DNA from: DATDAH01 sp963725155 | GTDB taxonomy: Bacteria > Actinomycetota > Acidimicrobiia > Acidimicrobiales > DATDAH01 | NCBI GenBank assembly: GCA_963725155.1 | Contig: CAVRXU010000011.1 | Location: forward strand, 106,064-170,063 | Direction of reading: 5' to 3' | DNA length: 64,000 nt | Shown here: piece after piece, positions 60,613-64,000 of the stretch | Numbering within the stretch: the first letter of the stretch is position 1 | Layout of the letters: each line of letters begins with the position of its first letter | The notes under the pieces: model-generated | Seen by the model: only the letters and a program-made list of their open reading frames with translations | Databases searched by the model: none | What the model was told of the DNA's origin: nothing | Translations under genes and position numbers: made by a program

Positions 60613-61185
60613 ATGGCACGAGTCGATCCACTGCCGCCGGACGAGTGGTCCGAAGGGATGCGAGCCGCCCTGATGGCGATCGCTGCCTCCAGGGGACCAA
60701 CCGCCGAGGCCGAGCGGTCGGCGCCTTCCTCGGGCCCTCAACAACATCGGCACCTTCGCCCACCACCCCGACCTGGCCGGGGCCCACTTCCCGTTCAACG
60801 CCTACCTGCTCCACAGGGCAACGTTGAGCGACCGCCACCGGTTGCTTCTGATCTCCGAGTCGCCGCCCTGCGACGCTCCGAGTACCTCTGGGCGGTGCAG
60901 ACCCACGTCGGGCGCGACATCGGACTCTCCTACGAGGAGATCAGCCGCGTCGCATCCGGCCCGCAGGCGGCCCACTGGAACGAACTCGACGGTTGCTGCT
61001 GCAGGCGCTGATGACCTCGTCAGCGACGAGCGATCCTGCCTCGACGTGGCTGGTCTGTCGACCGAGCTCGATACCCGTCAGATCCTCGATGTCATCTTCA
61101 CCGTCGGCTCCTATGAGACGCTCACCTTCATGTTGAGGTCTTCGACCTTGAGCTCGACGACGACCTGCAGGCGCCGCATGAGTGA
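60613..61185 (+). CDS. Carboxymuconolactone decarboxylase/AhpD-family protein (frameshifted)
   Basis: Parts in several frames add up to one protein: MARVDPLPPDEWSEGMRAAL, LNNIGTFAHHPDLAGAHFPF, LLHRATLSDRH, VAALRRSEYLWAVQTHVGRD, IGLSYEEISRV and ELDTRQILDVIFTVGSYETL, ending LQAPHE. These are CMD/AhpD-like features, but the CxxC of true AhpD is absent (EYLWAVQTH). AAGGAG precedes the ATG. At least three indels; it overlaps the next gene by 8 bp. Confidence 0.7.
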
Positions 61186-63139
61186 TGTCGACGAGTTCCG
61201 CACGGCCTATGTCGACGTCGATGAGTGGCGTGATGTGCCGGTTCGCCATCGATACGTCCACGTGGGTTCACGGAGCCGAGACCGGTTCTCGATCTACCTG
61301 CCCCCGGACGAGCAGTACGGCGGACGCTTCTTCCAGCACGTCACGCCCGTGCCCGACAGCGAGCACCTGGCCCAGTCGGCAACGGTGAAGAGGACAAGAT
61401 CGGGTTCTCGATCGCCAGCGGGGCGTACTTCCTGGAGAGCAACGGCGCGGGCGAGTCCGGCGTGCCGGGGTCCTCGGTGGACCGAGGATCGCGGCCTATC
61501 GCTGCCAATGCCGCCGCGGCCAGCACTCGCGGTCATCGCCGTGGCGATGTACGGCGAGCACCGCCCGTACGGGTACCTCTACGGCGGAAGCGGCGGCGGT
61601 TTCCGCACCATTGGCGCAGCCGAGAACATCCGGCGTCTGGATGGTTCGTGCCCTACGTCATCGGCTCAGCGATGGCGATCCCCGACATGTTCACGGTCCG
61701 CATGCACGCCCAACGACTGCTCCGCCACCACCTCGACCGGATCGTCGACGCCGTCGAGCCCGGCGGCTCGGCGACCTGTTCGAGGGGCTCGACGCCGACG
61801 AGCGCGACGCGGTCGAGGTCACCAGGATCGGTCCCGCCCGGTCGTGGTTCGGCCACCGGACCATGGGATGCAACTGTTCCGATCTGTTGGCGCCGTGGTC
61901 ATGGCCGACCCGTCCTACTTCGAGGCCTTCTGGACCGAGCCGGCTACCTCGGCCACGAACGGCCACCCTCACTGCTCCGTACGTCTGCGGCACCGGTGCG
62001 AGGTCGCCGCGACCATTTCGCGCAGGAGGCGGTCGAGCTGGGCCTCGACGTCGGAGCACAGCCGGGTCAAGCCGACGGTGGAGTCGATACGGCGTGGCGA
62101 GGTCCCACGGGCCTCCTTCGTCCGTCCCCGTGGCCGTACGGCTCACCAGCGCTCCCGGACCGGAGGTGCTGGGGGTCGAGCTGATCGTCAGCAGCGGGGC
62201 AGCGGCAGGCTAAAGCTGGCGCGCCGACGGTGGAGGTGACATCGCCGGCCCGGCCCGGGGAACGCCGAAGCAAAGGCACAGCTCCAGGCCGGCGATGCCG
62301 TCGAAGTCGACAACCGTGGGTACCTCGCCGCCCAGATCTACCGACCAGTCACCAGGTGCCCGAATCCCGACTTCGCCGCCTGGGACGAGTTCCGCGACGC
62401 CGAGACGGTCACCGCTGTACCCCGAGGCGCCGCTGCTGCTCGGCCACGTTCGCCGCGCGCCGCCGGCACCGTGCAGACCGGCTGCATCGAAGGGAAGATG
62501 ATCGTCGTGGCGTTGCTGTTGGACCGCGGGGTGCTGCCGTGGCAGGCCGACTGGTACCGGGCGAGGGTCGAGGAGTACTCGGTAGCGCCGACCGACGACG
62601 AGCTCCGACTCCGGTCACCGACGACGCCCTCCGACGGCGACGACGAGGTCCAGGAGAGCCTGACCCACGTCGTCAGCTACCTCGGGGCGCTGGACGAGGC
62701 CCTCGCGACGTTAGTGCCTGGGTCGAGAAAGGAATCTGCCGGCGTTGAGCACGAGCTACGAGGTCGTGACGGCGAGGTCGTCGTGCCTGGCGACGCCGCG
62801 GAGCGCAAGGGGTACAGCCGGTCGTGACGCTGACCGTGGACGGAGATCGCGGGTCGACGTCACCAGCGGGGCCGAAGGTGACGTTCCTGCGCGGTCGCCG
62901 AGGTCCTCGGCCAGACCGGGGTGATCGTGCGCGTGGAGTGGGACTTCGACGGTGCGGCGGCTTCCTGGTGGTGGAGTCCGTAGAACCGGCGAGCGCGCCG
63001 TTATCGAACCACTGACCTTCTTCGAACCAGCGGCACCTGGTTCCCGAGGTCCGGGTCACCGCCAACCGCGAACGGTGACACGAGCAGCTCCGACGCGGCA
63101 GATCCGGAACCCGGCCCGCGTCGCGTCGTCGTCACCTGA
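61178..63139 (+). CDS. Large protein of unknown function with C-terminal PKD-like part (heavily frameshifted)
   Basis: Starts MSDVDEFRTAYVDVDEWRDV (61178). Ordered fragments in all three frames include FSIYLPPDEQYGGRFFQHVT, YGEHRPYGYLYGGSGGGFRT, PYVIGSAMAIPDMFTVRMHA, LDGLDADERDAVEVTR-like text, VSYLGALDEAL and, near the end, VEWDFDGA-type text as in PKD domains. The merged length would be about 650 aa. I do not recognise the family; the HRPYGYLYGGSGGG block could be a nucleophile or binding loop. Ten or so indels make residue-level claims unsafe. Confidence 0.6.
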
Positions 63140-63974
63140 CGATCTTCAGCGACGGCTTCGTCACGCAGTGCGTTGGTGGTGCAGCAGGCGGAGTCAGGTG
63201 GGCTGAAACGGCAGGGCCCGGTGGAGCATGCCGGCGTCGTCCGAGATCACGAGGTCGCCTTTTCCGCCGAGGGGCGGCGGATGAAGCGCGGCCGCGTGGC
63301 CAAGTCGAGCAGGCGGTTGAGCAGCGCCCGCCTCTCTGGGCGACCGGCCGACCACTTCCGCCGCGGGGGCGCCGAGGAGCAGCGACTTGCGGCCGTCGCG
63401 GCGGGACCACACCAGGGGGTGCTCCCGCGGTGCGGGACGCGTTCCACGAGGCCCGCTCCTCGTCGCTGGCGTCGGGGTTCGCCCGGTCCTGGGCGGCGGC
63501 GAAGCTGTGGACCACCCGGAGCCCCTCAGCTCTGCCTTCTCGGCAGCGGTGAGGGCGTCGTAGGCGGCGTAGGTGGTGGCGAACTCGGTGTCGCCGCCGG
63601 CGGGGTCGACCTCCCGGGCGGCCAGCAGCGTGGCCTTCTGGGGGGACCTCCTGGGTTGCGCCATCGATGTGCCAGAAGAAGTTCCCCTGCCGGTAGGAGA
63701 CCAGGAGGGCGTTGGGCTCGGCGGATCCATGGTGATGGTCTGGATCTCCGGGCGTTCGTGCTCGCCCGTCGGCACGACCGCGACCTCACCCAGCAGGCGG
63801 CTGAAGGCGATGAGATCGTCGTCGCTGATGTCGCTGCGGTAGACGACCATGCCGTGGGCTTCCAGGGCGGCACGGCAGGCCTCAGCGGCCTCGGGGTGGA
63901 CGAACTCCGCCCCCGACGGACCGGAGATCTCTGACTCCGACGGTGGGAGTGAGCGGCGTGCTGCTGGCAGGCAT
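63132..63974 (-). CDS. TauD/TfdA-family dioxygenase (frameshifted)
   Basis: Fragments align in order with an Fe(II)/2-oxoglutarate dioxygenase: EAHGMVVYRSDISDDDLIAF, LLGEVAVVPTGEHERPEIQT, FWHIDGA (HxD metal motif, about 63658-63678), KATLLAAREVDPAGGDTEFA, TYAAYDALTAAEKAEL, REHPLVWSRRDGRKSLLLGA and AGMLHRALPFQPT with the distal His. ATG at 63974 starts MPASSTPLTPTVGV. Several one-base shifts (for example about 63928, 63640-63720, 63520) are required. The 3' end overlaps the previous gene and is uncertain. Confidence 0.72.
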
Positions 63975-64000
63975 GATGGCCTCCGGACTTGTCTTGGTGT

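Noticed and set aside
1..64000. CRISPR array
   Set aside because: No regularly spaced repeats of suitable length were seen; the only tandem repeats are the 36-bp coding units at 54265-54372.

Overview
The window is GC-rich (roughly 70 percent by eye) and carries Actinomycetota hallmarks: BTAD/SARP-type giant regulators, a deazaflavin-type nitroreductase, several cytochromes P450 and SDRs, many TetR-like regulators, GTG starts and frequent 4-bp ATGA/GTGA gene overlaps. An environmental actinobacterium, perhaps Acidimicrobiia, is my inference; no rRNA or ribosomal-protein marker is present to prove it.

Layout. 1-4.1 kb: an MFS transporter and a PIG-L deacetylase, both carrying cyclic-nucleotide-binding domains, then a Tat-exported phosphoesterase. 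4.1-9.1 kb: small redox, SRPBCC and SnoaL genes, a TetR gene with a perfect operator, a P450, a flavoprotein monooxygenase and OsmC. 9.3-22.6 kb: two giant BTAD/STAND regulators enclosing methyltransferases, a phosphotransferase, a hotdog protein, a peptidoglycan-binding lipoprotein and a pyruvoyl arginine decarboxylase with a membrane partner. 22.7-28 kb: PLP enzyme, N-truncated GH15, disulfide oxidoreductase, VOC protein and acyltransferase.

28.4-56.3 kb is bracketed by two directly repeated tRNA-Met 3' halves and contains a third tRNA-like element and an integrase relic, so it looks like accessory DNA. It holds a nitrilase, a sulfotransferase, an adenylate cyclase fused to a catalytically dead hydrolase, a DrrAB-like exporter, an ArsR-SRPBCC operon, a sulfur-relay operon (SQR-like, DsrC-like, DsrE-like), and a 10-kb envelope locus. 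That locus combines a two-component system with a sulfatase-like enzyme, a MacB-type ABC transporter, two different adaptors and a DUF5666-like protein. It is bounded by a 27-bp composite direct repeat, and its two leading promoters share an 11-mer at identical distance from the start codons.

56.6-64 kb: a SnoaL-P450-SDR-SDR operon, a divergent TetR, an AhpD-like gene, a large unknown gene and a TauD-like dioxygenase, probably a degradative cluster for a hydrophobic substrate. Single-base frameshifts interrupt many otherwise intact genes and become dense after 59.9 kb; I read most as sequence errors, not decay.

The most novel candidates are the cyclase with a dead extracytoplasmic hydrolase sensor, the MFS/PIG-L pair with cyclic-nucleotide domains, the single-Cys DsrC operon and the sulfatase/MacB/twin-adaptor envelope locus.
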